From contig NZ_JAGMUL010000058.1 of the NCBI RefSeq assembly GCF_019049285.1, positions 62,001 through 126,000 of the forward strand: 64,000 bases of DNA. Reading direction: 5' to 3'. The position numbers were made by a program, and so were the translations under genes. Below the pieces are notes generated by a model that ran no database searches, was not told where the DNA came from, and was given only the letters and a program-made list of their open reading frames with translations. Below are positions 7,008 to 16,000 of this stretch, in pieces (position 1 is the first letter of the stretch; every line of letters begins with the position of its first letter). This DNA is from Streptomyces sp. AC550_RSS872 (GTDB lineage Bacteria > Actinomycetota > Actinomycetes > Streptomycetales > Streptomycetaceae).

Positions 7008-8324
7008 ATGACACAGATACGGCCGCCGCAGGACACATCGGCTCCGCAGGAGAGCTCGCCTCCACCGCCCCGAACCTCGTCCGAGTCCGCCGGGCAGGTC
7101 TCGCCCGGCCCTTCGATGGGACGCCTGGTCGGGTTGGATCTGGCCCGCGCGCTGGCGGTGTTCGGCATGTACATCGTGCACATCGCCCCGATGCCGTCGG
7201 CCGGGAACGACCTCGGCAGCTGGGTGTACTCCCTGGCGGAGGGGCGCTCGTCGGCCCTGTTCGCCACCCTCGCCGGGTTCTCGCTGATGCTGATCGCCGG
7301 CCGCCTCGAGCCCAAGACCGGCCTGGCGGGCCGGCAGGCGAAGGCCCGGATCGCCATCCGCGCCGTGATCCTGCTGGCGCTGGGCACCGTGCTGGCGATG
7401 GAGTACGGGGACATCATCATCCTCGCCTACTACGGCGTCTACTTCCTCCTCGCGCTGCTCCTGGTGCGACTGAGCGCCAAGACGCTGGCGATCATCGCGG
7501 CGGGGATCGCGCTCGTCATGCCGCAGCTGGCGTTCGTCCTGAAGATGTGGCTGAGCGACTCCGTCCAGCAGAGCATCAACGCCTACGACCCGCTCGAGAA
7601 GCTCAGCACCGTGGGAGTACTCGATCTGCTGCTCACGGGCCTCTACCCGACGATCACGTGGATGGCGTTCGTGATCGCCGGCATGGCCCTGGCCCGCCTC
7701 GACCTGACCGCCGCCACCGTCCAGCGGCGCCTGGCGGCGCTCGGTGCAAGCCTCACCGTGGGCGCCTATGGCCTGGCCATGCTGCTGGGTGGCACGAGCG
7801 CGGTGTTGAGCTTCGGGGGAGGCGGAGGGCCGTCCAGCGGCTCCGGAGCGGGGTCCATGGGCAGCGGCCCCGGGGCAGGGTCCATGGGCAGCGGGTCCGG
7901 GGCAGGGTCCATGGGCAGCGGGTCCATGGGCAGCGGGTCCGGCGGGCCCGTGCAGTCGGCCTCGGACCTGCTGGGTGCCGTGGCGCACACCGGCACCACC
8001 CTCGACACCATCGGCTGCCTGGGTGTCGCGATCCTCGTGATCGTGGGCGCGACGGTGGCCATCGACCGCCTGCCGCGACTGCGCCGCCTGGCGAAACCGG
8101 TCATCGCCGTGGGCACGATGTCCCTGACGGCCTACGTCGGCCACTTCCTCGCACAGTCCGCGTGGCCCGCTTCCGGCGCCGGCACCACGAAGTCCTGGGT
8201 GCCCGTGCTCACGTACATCCTGGGGGCGAGCGTGTTCGCCGCGATCTGGTCCCGCTTCTTCCGCCGCGGCCCCCTGGAGTACCTGCTCAACGCAGCCACC
8301 AAGCCCGCCAAGTACATCCGGTGA
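7008..8324 (+). CDS. DUF418-type membrane acyltransferase-like protein
   Basis: 438 residues and about ten membrane segments. The N-terminal part (GRLVGLDLARALAVFGMYIVH) is the start motif of the DUF418/heparan-acetyltransferase-like fold. The C-terminus (IWSRFFRRGPLEYLLN) is the DUF418 signature. A low-complexity insertion of repeated AGSMGSGSG units lies between membrane segments at about residues 280-312. The start ATG has GAAGGA eight bases upstream. It is closely similar to the protein at 20940-22208, with matching blocks such as ALFATLAGFSLMLIAGRLEP. The substrate is unknown; the family is thought to modify or move envelope compounds. Confidence 0.85.
   Translation: MTQIRPPQDTSAPQESSPPPPRTSSESAGQVSPGPSMGRLVGLDLARALAVFGMYIVHIAPMPSAGNDLGSWVYSLAEGRSSALFATLAGFSLMLIAGRLEPKTGLAGRQAKARIAIRAVILLALGTVLAMEYGDIIILAYYGVYFLLALLLVRLSAKTLAIIAAGIALVMPQLAFVLKMWLSDSVQQSINAYDPLEKLSTVGVLDLLLTGLYPTITWMAFVIAGMALARLDLTAATVQRRLAALGASLTVGAYGLAMLLGGTSAVLSFGGGGGPSSGSGAGSMGSGPGAGSMGSGSGAGSMGSGSMGSGSGGPVQSASDLLGAVAHTGTTLDTIGCLGVAILVIVGATVAIDRLPRLRRLAKPVIAVGTMSLTAYVGHFLAQSAWPASGAGTTKSWVPVLTYILGASVFAAIWSRFFRRGPLEYLLNAATKPAKYIR
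7846..7943 (+). repeat. In-frame 27-base minisatellite inside DUF418 gene
   Basis: The unit GCAGGGTCCATGGGCAGCGG followed by SYCCGGG occurs about three times, plus a 15-base partial unit. It encodes AGSMGSGSG in an external or cytoplasmic loop. The paralogue at 20940 instead has a short GALKDPG duplication at the corresponding place, so this loop varies in length. Confidence 0.8.
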
Positions 8325-8384
8325 GGTCCGGTCGGGGTGGCCCGCTTCCTGCCCATCCCTGCCCATCCCTGCCTGGTGAGCCGT

Positions 8385-8421
8385 CCGAGGCCCGCAAGGG
8401 GATTGCCCTTGCGGGCCTCGG
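8385..8421 (+). terminator. Strong terminator hairpin after DUF418 gene
   Basis: CCGAGGCCCGCAAGGG and CCCTTGCGGGCCTCGG form a perfect 16-base-pair stem with loop GATTG. It lies 61 bases after the DUF418 stop codon. It is preceded by a short tandem repeat of GCCCATCCCT. No T-run follows, as is usual for Streptomyces terminators. Confidence 0.8.
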
Positions 8422-8654
8422 CTGTGGTCCCTGGCCGACTGATCTCAGCTCCGCCTGGCGCCAACCGGTCGTCCATGGACGCGGTCTGGACGACTGCGGG
8501 ACAGTTCAAAGGGCGCCCGGCCTCGGACGCGGTGCGGTGGATGACCAGCCGTCCAGGGGAGCTCCACAAGCGAACGCCCCGGGTGAACGTGAACCGGCAG
8601 TCGGGACACCCGCCGACTCCCGTCCGTGCGCGGCCGGGGGCTGCCCTGTGGGTG

Positions 8655-8977
8655 TCAGGCCGCGGCCTCTGAGGGCGTCGGTTCCTGACGGAGGATCTCC
8701 AGTGCTCGGTGGAGGGTGCTCTTCGCGGCGCCCTGAGCGATGCCGAGGGCCCGAGCGGCCTCCCTGGTGCTGAAGCCCTCCCAGCCTCCGCTTTGCGTGC
8801 GCGCCACAACTCGGTCCTCAGGTCGATGCCCGGCCAGGTCGCCTGGATGCGCAGCAGGGCGTCGCGGCGCAGGCGTGCGTACTCCCCGAACTCCTCGTGT
8901 GCTGCGAACCGTTGGCCGGTGGGCCGGGTGCCGGCGGCGCCGAGTGGTGCGGGGATCGTGTGCGCGTGCTCAGCCAT
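8655..8977 (-). pseudogene. Sigma-70 family (ECF-like) remnant
   Basis: The N-terminal reading from ATG 8977 contains EFGEYARLRRDALLR, typical of the start of ECF sigma factor region 2. A different frame downstream reads EGFSTREAARALGIAQGAAK and ends at TGA 8655, a sigma region 4 helix-turn-helix. The two parts are joined with a frameshift near 8770 and almost all of regions 2 to 4 is missing, so the gene is broken by a large internal deletion. Its ATG overlaps the stop of an unrecognised upstream reading (ending DLLQAIERHG). Family assignment rests on these short motifs. Confidence 0.6.
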
Positions 8978-9230
8978 GGCGCTCGATGGCCTGGAGGAGG
9001 TCGGCGAAGTGGTGCACGTCGCCGGTTCGCCGATGATTGTCATGATCCACGCGTCGCCCGCGCGGTCACCGTCGCCATGATCAGCGCCGTGGGAACCCGC
9101 GGCGGAAAGACGTACCGGGGCGTGGAGTGGGCGGCCGGCCCGATGCCCGTGCGCATCAGGTCGAGCGGGCGGCCGTCCGGCCTGCTCAGCGGGCCTGCTC
9201 GCCCTTGGCCATGAGCACGGGCATGGGGGC
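8972..9230 (-). pseudogene. Unrecognised decayed coding remnant
   Basis: Fragments of coding character appear in two frames: LDLMRTGIGPAAHSTPRYVF upstream, and HFADLLQAIERHG ending at TGA 8972 after a frame change. No intact frame joins them. The second fragment ends in a four-base overlap with the sigma-like remnant, as in an operon. I do not recognise the family, and the call rests only on codon character and the stop-start overlap. Confidence 0.3.
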
Positions 9231-9377
9231 TCCCGGTTGAGGGACGGACTGGGCGGGCAGCGAACCGCAGCAGCCGACTGCCCCCGCCGCACGGCGGGGG
9301 CAGCCGAACGGCGGGGGCAGCCGGTGGACGAGGGCCGACGGCCGACGGCACCGGCGGGCCCACGGGTCAGGCCCGTC

Positions 9378-11183
9378 TCACCCGCGAGTGCGTCCCGCCG
9401 TGGTCAGGAGCTGCGTCGCCGCGAGCTGCGCGTACAGCTCGTCCTTGGCCACCAGCTCCTCATGGGTGCCGACCGCGCGGACCCTGCCCGCGTCCATGAC
9501 GACTATGCGGTCGGCGTCCGTGACCGTCGACAGGCGGTGGGCCACCACCAGCACGGTCGTCTCGCGTGCCGTCTCGGCGATGACGTCCCGCAGTGCCAGC
9601 TCGTTGACGGCGTCGAGCTGCGAGGTGGCCTCGTCCAGGAGCAGCAGCCGGGGCCTGCGCAGCAGCGCGCGGGCGATCGCGACGCGCTGACGCTCGCCGC
9701 CGGACAGTTTCGTGCCGCGGTGCCCGACCGGGGTGTCCAGGCCGTGCGGGAGACGCTCGACGAGGGCGTCGAGCCTGGTCCGGGCGAGGACCTCGCGAAT
9801 ATCGTCGTCGGTCGCGCCGGGCGCGGCGAAGACCAGGTTCTCCCGCAGCGTGCCGGCCAGCACCGGCGCGTCCTGCTCGACGTACCCGATGACGGACCGC
9901 AGCTCGGACAGCGGCCACTCCGTTATGTCCTTGCCGTCGACCAGGACACGGCCGCCGGTCGCCTCGTAGAACCGCTCGACGAGCGCGAAGACCGTCGACT
10001 TGCCCGCGCCCGAGGGGCCGACGAACGCCGTCATCCCGCCGGCCGGCACCTCGAAGTCCACCCGACGGTGGATGTCCGGCAGCCCGGGCCCGTACCGGAA
10101 GGACACCTCCTCGAAGCGAACCGCCGCCGGACGCGGCCGCACCGCCTCCGTCGCCGTGGGCCGCACCGGCCGGTGCCCGTCCTGAGGCTCCGTCGCCAGG
10201 CCGTCCACCTGCGCGATCCGGGCGATCGCGGCCGCACCCTCCTGGTAGTGGGACGCCGCCTCGACCAGCTGGTACACCGGCTCCATCAGGAAGAAGAGGT
10301 ACAGCAGGAACGCGATCAGGGTGGACACGGGCATGTCCCCGGACGCCACCCGCGCCCCGCCGACGGCGAGCACCGCGAGGAACGCGAGCTCGACGGCGAG
10401 GTTGTCCGCCGTACCCAGCACGGCCTCCCACTTCGCGCTGCGCACGCCGTGGCGCCACGCCCTGCGCGCCGCCGCCTCGACGCGAGCGGTCTCCCGCTGC
10501 TCGGCGCCGGACGCCTTCACCGTACGGAACGCACCGAAGACCCGCTCCAGGCCCGTGGACATCTCCCCGACAGCCGCCTGCGAACGCTCGGCGGCCTGCC
10601 CGATCTTCGGCATCACCAGCACGGCACCCACACCGACGACCGCGACCACGCCGAGCGTGACGCCCAGCAGGACGGCATCGAGGAACGCCATCACCACGAC
10701 CGCCGCGACCAGTGTCACCGCCCCCGTCGCCGCGGAGACCACCGCCTGGGTGCTGACCGCCCGCAACAGCGTGGTGTCGGAGGTCACCCGGGACATCAGG
10801 TCGCCCGGCTGCATCCGGTCCACCTCCGCAAGGCGCAGCCGCAGCAACCGTCCGATGAGGCTGCGGCGGGCGGCGAGCACCACCGACTCCGCCGTCCGTT
10901 CCAGCACATAGGCACCGAACGCCTCGGCCACCATGCTCAGCAGGACCAGAACGGTCATGGCCAGCAGGATGGTGCCGATCGTGCCACCGGACGAGAGCCG
11001 GTCTACCAGCGCCTTCGTGGCCAGGGGCTGGAGCAGCCCGCCGGCGGCCCCTGCCAGCGCCAACAGCAGACCGAGCGCGACGGCCCACCGGTGCGGACGG
11101 ACGTACCCGTACAGCGCCTTGAGCGTCTCGCGGGCACGCAAGGACTCGGCACCCGTCGCCTCTGGGGCGGATGCGGTGTTCAC
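9378..11183 (-). CDS. ABC transporter, fused permease and ATPase (exporter)
   Basis: 601 residues. An N-terminal six-helix export domain (about 30-320) precedes an ATP-binding domain with Walker A GPSGAGKST, signature LSGGERQRVAIARALL, Walker B RLLLLDEATSQLD and H-loop VVAHRLSTV. It is a half-transporter of the multidrug/lipid exporter type and would work as a dimer. The start is GTG 11183 with AAAGGAA five bases upstream. A small membrane protein gene lies 142 bases upstream in the same direction. The substrate cannot be predicted. Confidence 0.92.
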   Translation of the reverse strand: MNTASAPEATGAESLRARETLKALYGYVRPHRWAVALGLLLALAGAAGGLLQPLATKALVDRLSSGGTIGTILLAMTVLVLLSMVAEAFGAYVLERTAESVVLAARRSLIGRLLRLRLAEVDRMQPGDLMSRVTSDTTLLRAVSTQAVVSAATGAVTLVAAVVVMAFLDAVLLGVTLGVVAVVGVGAVLVMPKIGQAAERSQAAVGEMSTGLERVFGAFRTVKASGAEQRETARVEAAARRAWRHGVRSAKWEAVLGTADNLAVELAFLAVLAVGGARVASGDMPVSTLIAFLLYLFFLMEPVYQLVEAASHYQEGAAAIARIAQVDGLATEPQDGHRPVRPTATEAVRPRPAAVRFEEVSFRYGPGLPDIHRRVDFEVPAGGMTAFVGPSGAGKSTVFALVERFYEATGGRVLVDGKDITEWPLSELRSVIGYVEQDAPVLAGTLRENLVFAAPGATDDDIREVLARTRLDALVERLPHGLDTPVGHRGTKLSGGERQRVAIARALLRRPRLLLLDEATSQLDAVNELALRDVIAETARETTVLVVAHRLSTVTDADRIVVMDAGRVRAVGTHEELVAKDELYAQLAATQLLTTAGRTRG

Positions 11184-11325
11184 AGGATTCCTTTCCCATG
11201 TGGTCGGCCGCGCACCGCGTCGGCGGTTGCCACAGCCCTCGTAGCGAGCGTGTGCACAACGGCATCACGGAGATCAGGGCGTACGACGGCCAGGCGCCTG
11301 CCCCGAGGGATCTGCGATCGCCGGC

Positions 11326-11508
11326 TCAGTGGACCAGTGAGGCCGCCCGGGAGGCGAAGAGGTGCACCCCTGCCTCGTAGAACTCAGGGCGGACGACGAA
11401 CAGGACACCGGCGCCCGCCATCAGCGTCAGGCAGAGAGGTTCCAGCAACCGGCCTCTGCCAGGCTCGACGGCGGTCTCGGGCTCCTTGTCACGAACGTGC
11501 TGTGTCAT
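11326..11508 (-). CDS. Small membrane protein, 60 residues
   Basis: From ATG 11508 the frame reads MTQHVRDKEPETAVEPGR followed by one hydrophobic segment (LLEPLCLTLMAGAGVLFVV) and a short basic tail. GAAGG directly before the ATG is too close for a normal Shine-Dalgarno, so the start is uncertain. It sits between the antiporter and the ABC exporter in the same direction and could belong to the exporter transcript. No family is recognised. Confidence 0.45.
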   Translation of the reverse strand: MTQHVRDKEPETAVEPGRGRLLEPLCLTLMAGAGVLFVVRPEFYEAGVHLFASRAASLVH

Positions 11509-11610
11509 GCCTTCAGCCTGGACGCCCGGCCGCTCGCCCCACATCCGGCGACTGTCGGGTCCTCCCCCGCCGAGTGGCTGGAAAGACCGGCCTGGGGTAG
11601 GAGGGGCACA

Positions 11611-12906
11611 TCAACCCTGCATGGCGACGACCCGCGAGTCCGGCCCGTCGGTCCCCGGGGAGCCGGGGCCGCCGGCAGCCGACGGGGGCGGGCCGGTCAA
11701 AGACCGGGCGATGACCACCGAGCCGCCGCCGTGGAGCAGAACGCTGCCGAGCACCGTCAGGGTCATGGCGTACAGGGCGGTGTCGGCGTACCGGCCGTCC
11801 GGCAGAGCGTTGAACGCGAGCAGGCCGAACACGATGGAGGTGGTGCCGCGTGGTCCGAGCGCGCCGACCATGAGCCGTTCCCGCCAGGTGAACTTCGAGC
11901 CGAGGAAGGCGAGCATGATCGGAAGGATGCGCACGACGGTGAGCGCGGCGACGCAGAGCACGATGGCGGGCCAGTCGATGCCCTCGCCCAGGGCGAGCAC
12001 AACGGCGTTGCCGAAGAAGAACCACATGCACATCGTCATCATCGAGTTGGTGTCCTCGATGAGCTGGAAGTCGGAGGCGTGGGGAGCCGAGGCGCCCCGC
12101 CGGCGGACCGGTGCCTGCCTGACGTAGCGGAAGGCGATCCCGCACACGAACGAGGCCACGAAGCCATTGCCGTCCATCGCCGTGGTCACGGTGTAGGCGA
12201 GCAGCGGTGTGACCAGCACGACGATCCGCCGGGACTGCTCCGTCATCCACTCCGCGCGGTCGGCCAGATTGATCAGCCACGCCACCAGCGCCCCCAGCAC
12301 GAAGCCGACCACGAGGGCCTTCAGCGCGAACGGTACGGCCGTGCCGAGGGCCTGCTCGGGCGTCCGGGTGACGGAGTTGGTGCCGACGAGGATCAGCGCG
12401 AACAGGAAGAGGGGCGAGACGATGCCGTCGTTGTAGCCGCTCTCCACGTTGAGCACGCTGCGCACCCTCGCCGGGATACGCCGGTCGCGGACCAGCGTCT
12501 CGGCCGGAGCGAAGTCGGTCGGGACGACGATGCACGCGATGAGCAGCAGCAGCGCCACCGGCAGTCCGGGCAGCAGCAGCGTTCCCAGCAGCACCATCGT
12601 GAGCAGGCTCAGCGGCAGGGCGACCAGCAAAGCCCGCGCGGCGGAGCCGGGATCGTTGCCGAACAGCCGCCCGCCGGGCAGTTCGGTGGCGTCGACGAAC
12701 AGCAGGACGGCCAGGATGACCTCGGCCACATGCTGGGCGACCTCGGAGTTCAGGGTGACGGCGATCTGGCTGTGGGTGAACACCCCCGTGACCACGCCCG
12801 CGAGCACCAGCACCAGAGGAGCCCGCACATGCCGTTGCTCCAGCCGGCCGGCGACCAGCGACCACCCGGCCACCACCGTGGTGATCACAATCAGGACAGA
12901 GATCAT
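11611..12906 (-). CDS. Na+/H+ antiporter, CPA1 type
   Basis: 431 residues with about twelve membrane segments. NVESGYNDG at the middle corresponds to the conserved Asn-Asp pair of the CPA1 (NhaP/NHE) antiporters, and IVVPTDFAPAET is the preceding helix motif. It exchanges cytoplasmic monovalent cations for protons. The start ATG 12906 has GCGGAA five bases upstream; the longer frame has no signal. It follows the poly-gamma-glutamate operon in the same direction, 178 bases after it. Ion homeostasis around a polyanionic capsule is a possible but unproven link. Confidence 0.85.
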   Translation of the reverse strand: MISVLIVITTVVAGWSLVAGRLEQRHVRAPLVLVLAGVVTGVFTHSQIAVTLNSEVAQHVAEVILAVLLFVDATELPGGRLFGNDPGSAARALLVALPLSLLTMVLLGTLLLPGLPVALLLLIACIVVPTDFAPAETLVRDRRIPARVRSVLNVESGYNDGIVSPLFLFALILVGTNSVTRTPEQALGTAVPFALKALVVGFVLGALVAWLINLADRAEWMTEQSRRIVVLVTPLLAYTVTTAMDGNGFVASFVCGIAFRYVRQAPVRRRGASAPHASDFQLIEDTNSMMTMCMWFFFGNAVVLALGEGIDWPAIVLCVAALTVVRILPIMLAFLGSKFTWRERLMVGALGPRGTTSIVFGLLAFNALPDGRYADTALYAMTLTVLGSVLLHGGGSVVIARSLTGPPPSAAGGPGSPGTDGPDSRVVAMQG

Positions 12907-13084
12907 TTGATTCCGCTTCAGAACTCGGAACAGGCCGACGGCCGCCCCACCGGGACCGCCACAAGGGCGTCGACCGGCGTGAGCACAGGCAGACGGTACA
13001 TCGGACGAGGGCCGGCAGACAGCACCGGCCCTCGCGCCTGGCTCAGGCATACCGCCGCCGGATCCTCGACCGGGCGGAGCGCGG

Positions 13085-14203
13085 TCAGAGGCGACGGGCC
13101 GCGCGCAGCCCTTGTGCGTAGTAGCCGTCACCGTCGAGCCGTGAGGTGCCGCCCTTGTCGCCCATGGTGGGGCCGCCCGCGTTCTTCCGGCTGGAGATGA
13201 AGCGCGGGTGGTCGGCGGTGTCCAGGCCGAGGTAGATACCGATGTGGCCGATCCGTCCGCCGGGCAGTTCCCGTGTCTTGAAGAAGACCAGGTCGCCGGG
13301 CTGGAGCTGCTGGATGACGGCGGGGCGGCGGTCGGTGAGGGGGATCACGGGCAGGCCGAGCCGCCCGCGGGCGATAGCGTCGGGGGTCCGATGCAGCCCG
13401 TTGCCCGCCGCGCCGTCCCTGCTGTTCAGCGGGAATCCCGAGCGGTATCCGTACACCAGCCGGACATAGCCGGAGCTGTCGACGGAGCGTGCGCGGTCCT
13501 TCTCGGGGCGGCGGGTGACCTTGTCGGGGAAGGTCCAGGGGATGCCCAGGTAGTCGTAGAAGTCCGAGCCCGTGCGCGGCTTCGGCTTCCCCTGCACAGC
13601 ACGCCCGGAGTCGCTGGGGGTGCTGGGCGTGTAGCGGGCGGCCCCGCTGTATTTGACTCCCGCTGCCGTCGTCCGGGCCGGGGCGCCGGCGATGTAGTCG
13701 AAGGCCGTGGCGAGGATGTCGGGGTCGCGGCTGCCGAGCCGGGTCCTGAGCCAGTTCTTGAACCAGGCGCTCTGCTCCGCGCCACGGGCCCATGGCTTGG
13801 GCAGCAGCCGCACCCAGCTCTTGGTGACGACCTTGGCATCCGTCGTACGCGGCTCCGCGAAGGTCCTGCTGGGTCCTGTCAGTACGGCCGTACGGGCGCC
13901 GTCGGTGAACGTGGCGATGACGGTGCCGCGCGGGTCGCGGGCGACCGTGCGGGCGGGGTTGCCGATCCGCTCGAAGCGCAGCAGGCCGCTCCTGGTCCGG
14001 ATTCCGGCACCCTGTGATCCATGCGATGCATGTGATGCCTTCGATGCCTTTGATCCTTGTGATGTCTGTGCCGCCTGTGATGCCTCCGGAGAGTCGGTGC
14101 GGTGCCTGAGCGGCAGGGTCAGCGCGTAGCTCGTCGCGAGCAGGGCGGCTGTCACCAGGAACAGGGCGGCGTTCCTGGTCAGGGAGAACCTACGGCGTTT
14201 CAC
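13085..14203 (-). CDS. NlpC/P60-like protein with Cys-to-Ser at catalytic site
   Basis: 372 residues. One N-terminal membrane anchor (residues 11-30) is followed by a Ser/Ala/Gln/His-rich linker (SKASKASHASHGSQ) and an extracytoplasmic domain. The C-terminal third fits the NlpC/P60 fold: VDSSGYVRLV occupies the place of the usual VDCSGxVR motif, and GRIGHIGIYLG carries the expected His320. Ser243 is encoded by AGC (13475-13477), one base from a Cys codon. It may be an inactive binding protein, a serine variant or a recent mutation. It follows pgsC by 31 bases with GTG start and GGAG upstream, so it is the fourth gene of the polyglutamate operon, where PgsA would be expected. Confidence 0.75.
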   Translation of the reverse strand: MKRRRFSLTRNAALFLVTAALLATSYALTLPLRHRTDSPEASQAAQTSQGSKASKASHASHGSQGAGIRTRSGLLRFERIGNPARTVARDPRGTVIATFTDGARTAVLTGPSRTFAEPRTTDAKVVTKSWVRLLPKPWARGAEQSAWFKNWLRTRLGSRDPDILATAFDYIAGAPARTTAAGVKYSGAARYTPSTPSDSGRAVQGKPKPRTGSDFYDYLGIPWTFPDKVTRRPEKDRARSVDSSGYVRLVYGYRSGFPLNSRDGAAGNGLHRTPDAIARGRLGLPVIPLTDRRPAVIQQLQPGDLVFFKTRELPGGRIGHIGIYLGLDTADHPRFISSRKNAGGPTMGDKGGTSRLDGDGYYAQGLRAARRL

Positions 14204-14234
14204 TGGTCAACTCCGTTGAGGGAAAGGGGGCAGC

Positions 14235-14717
14235 TCATGTCGTGGGCAGGGCGCCCAGCAGAAGCCCGGACACCAAGATCACGTAGGTGGCGAAAGTGAC
14301 CGCGCCGGTGGAGAGGACCGTCGCCGTCTTGGGCTGCCTCTCCAGCTGGTAGGCGATGAGACCGGGGACGATGAACCCGAGGGCCTGATGGGCGAACAGC
14401 GTGGGGAACTGCTGTTGGAGCAACAGGGAGAGCCCGGCCTGGAGCAGGACGCCGATGAGCACGACGGAGGCGAACAGCCGCTTGCCGTAGAGGATGACGA
14501 AGCGCTGCACCAGCTTGGTCAGCAGGTAGGTCAGGCCTGCCACGGCCGCGACTATGGCGGCGCGCCGCAGATCCTCGACGAGGGTGAGGGCGAGCCAGCC
14601 GGGGGTGATCATTCCGCCCGGTGAGAGGTTCGTGGTCAGGTAGCACAGGAGGGAGAAGACCAGACCGAGTGCGATGCCGATGGCCGCGATCTGGGGTGTG
14701 ACTACTGCGGGGATCAA
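14235..14717 (-). CDS. pgsC: Poly-gamma-glutamate synthesis membrane protein PgsC/CapC
   Basis: 160 residues, nearly all hydrophobic, with five or so membrane segments and the conserved GGMITPGWLAL block of PgsC/CapC. It pairs with PgsB to polymerise glutamate through gamma-amide bonds at the membrane. The start is TTG 14717, which overlaps the pgsB stop (TTGA), giving tight coupling. Length is normal for the family. Confidence 0.9.
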   Translation of the reverse strand: MIPAVVTPQIAAIGIALGLVFSLLCYLTTNLSPGGMITPGWLALTLVEDLRRAAIVAAVAGLTYLLTKLVQRFVILYGKRLFASVVLIGVLLQAGLSLLLQQQFPTLFAHQALGFIVPGLIAYQLERQPKTATVLSTGAVTFATYVILVSGLLLGALPTT

Positions 14718-15994
14718 CGGGATTCTCCATGCGAGGAGTTGTGGTGGGCGACGAGTGAGGTGGGGGCGTCGCTCGGGTTGGCGGGGCCGGCGGGTTCGGC
14801 GGCGGCGTCGGGGTGGTCGGGCGTGAGTGCCGCGAGCCGCTCCAGGAAGAGTTCGCCCTGGCCATGGATGTTGCCGATGGCGACGAGCGAGGAGTCCGGG
14901 CCCAGGTGAGCCAGCAGTTCCGTGGTGAGCTGGTCGGGGTCGTGGCGGTCGCCGCCGAGATCGACGACGTTCCCGGTCCAGTGGGCGGGTATGGCATCGG
15001 CGGCCGACTTGGTGGGGTGGCCGATGAGGAACACCGTCTCCGGGTCGAGCTGGGGGATGAGCGCGCCCATCTGCCCGTTGCGCTCCACGCGGTCGGGACG
15101 GCAGTTGATGACGACGTGCAACGGGCGGTGGATCGCGCCCAGTTCGAGCAGCTGATTGATGTTCATCAGCGTCGACTCGGGGTCGTTGGCGGCGAAGACG
15201 TTCGCGAAGCGCAGCCTCTTTGCGTCAGGGGTGCGGTACCGCTCGACGGACAGCACACCCGGGTCCGGCGGCGCCTCGTACATGCCCTTCAGCGCGGTCG
15301 CACGGTCGACGCCGAGCAGTTCGGCGACCGTGAGTGCGATGGCGACGTTCTCCTTGAAGGTGAACCAGCTGAAGCCGCGCAGTTCCTCGTCGGTGACGGT
15401 TTCCGGGTCGGCGTAGACCAGCTCGCAGTTCCGGGCGTCGGCCTCCTCCTTCAGGATGTGGAAGCGCTCCTTCTCCGCGGTGACACAGACGCCGCCCTCC
15501 GGCAGGGACCGGCACAGGGAGCGGGCCACGTCGTCCAGCGTCGGGCCCATCTCGGCGAGATGGTCCTCGCGGACGTTGCAGAGCACGCCGATGGTGGAGC
15601 GGATCAGCTTGGACTGGTTGATCTCCTGGAGCGCCGGCATGACGGCCATGCACTCCATGACCAGGACATCGGGCCGGTAGGCGGCGGCCCGCCGGACGAT
15701 GCCGATCTGCTCCACGACGTTGGCGATGCCGAACTTGCGGTAGACGGGCTCCTCGGTGGCGTCGGGGTGGATGAACCGGGCCGCGGTGCCCGTGGTCTTG
15801 GCGACGGTCACCAGGCCGCTGCCGCGCAGCGCGCCCGCGCACAGCCGGGTGATGGAGGACTTGCCGCGAATGCCGTTGACCAGCACTCGGGTGGGTATGA
15901 CGGCCAGATTCGCGTCATGGCGGCGCTGTTCGACGATGCCTGCGACGAGCAGGCCGGCGCAGCACGTCGCAAGGACGCAGTACAGGAAGAGCAC
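14714..15994 (-). CDS. pgsB: Poly-gamma-glutamate synthase PgsB/CapB
   Basis: 426 residues. A single N-terminal membrane anchor is followed by a Mur-ligase-like ATP-binding domain: VNGIRGKSSITRL is the P-loop, and NVREDHLAEMGPTLDD and EKENVAIAL-type blocks follow. PgsB activates the gamma-carboxylate of the growing chain with ATP. The start is GTG 15994 with AGGAG upstream, inside the end of the preceding gene. The order sensor-like protein, pgsB, pgsC, NlpC/P60-like protein makes one operon. The C-terminal tail (PDAAAEPAGPANPSDAP) is longer than in Bacillus homologues. Confidence 0.92.
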   Translation of the reverse strand: MLFLYCVLATCCAGLLVAGIVEQRRHDANLAVIPTRVLVNGIRGKSSITRLCAGALRGSGLVTVAKTTGTAARFIHPDATEEPVYRKFGIANVVEQIGIVRRAAAYRPDVLVMECMAVMPALQEINQSKLIRSTIGVLCNVREDHLAEMGPTLDDVARSLCRSLPEGGVCVTAEKERFHILKEEADARNCELVYADPETVTDEELRGFSWFTFKENVAIALTVAELLGVDRATALKGMYEAPPDPGVLSVERYRTPDAKRLRFANVFAANDPESTLMNINQLLELGAIHRPLHVVINCRPDRVERNGQMGALIPQLDPETVFLIGHPTKSAADAIPAHWTGNVVDLGGDRHDPDQLTTELLAHLGPDSSLVAIGNIHGQGELFLERLAALTPDHPDAAAEPAGPANPSDAPTSLVAHHNSSHGESR

Positions 15995-16000
15995 GGCGGG

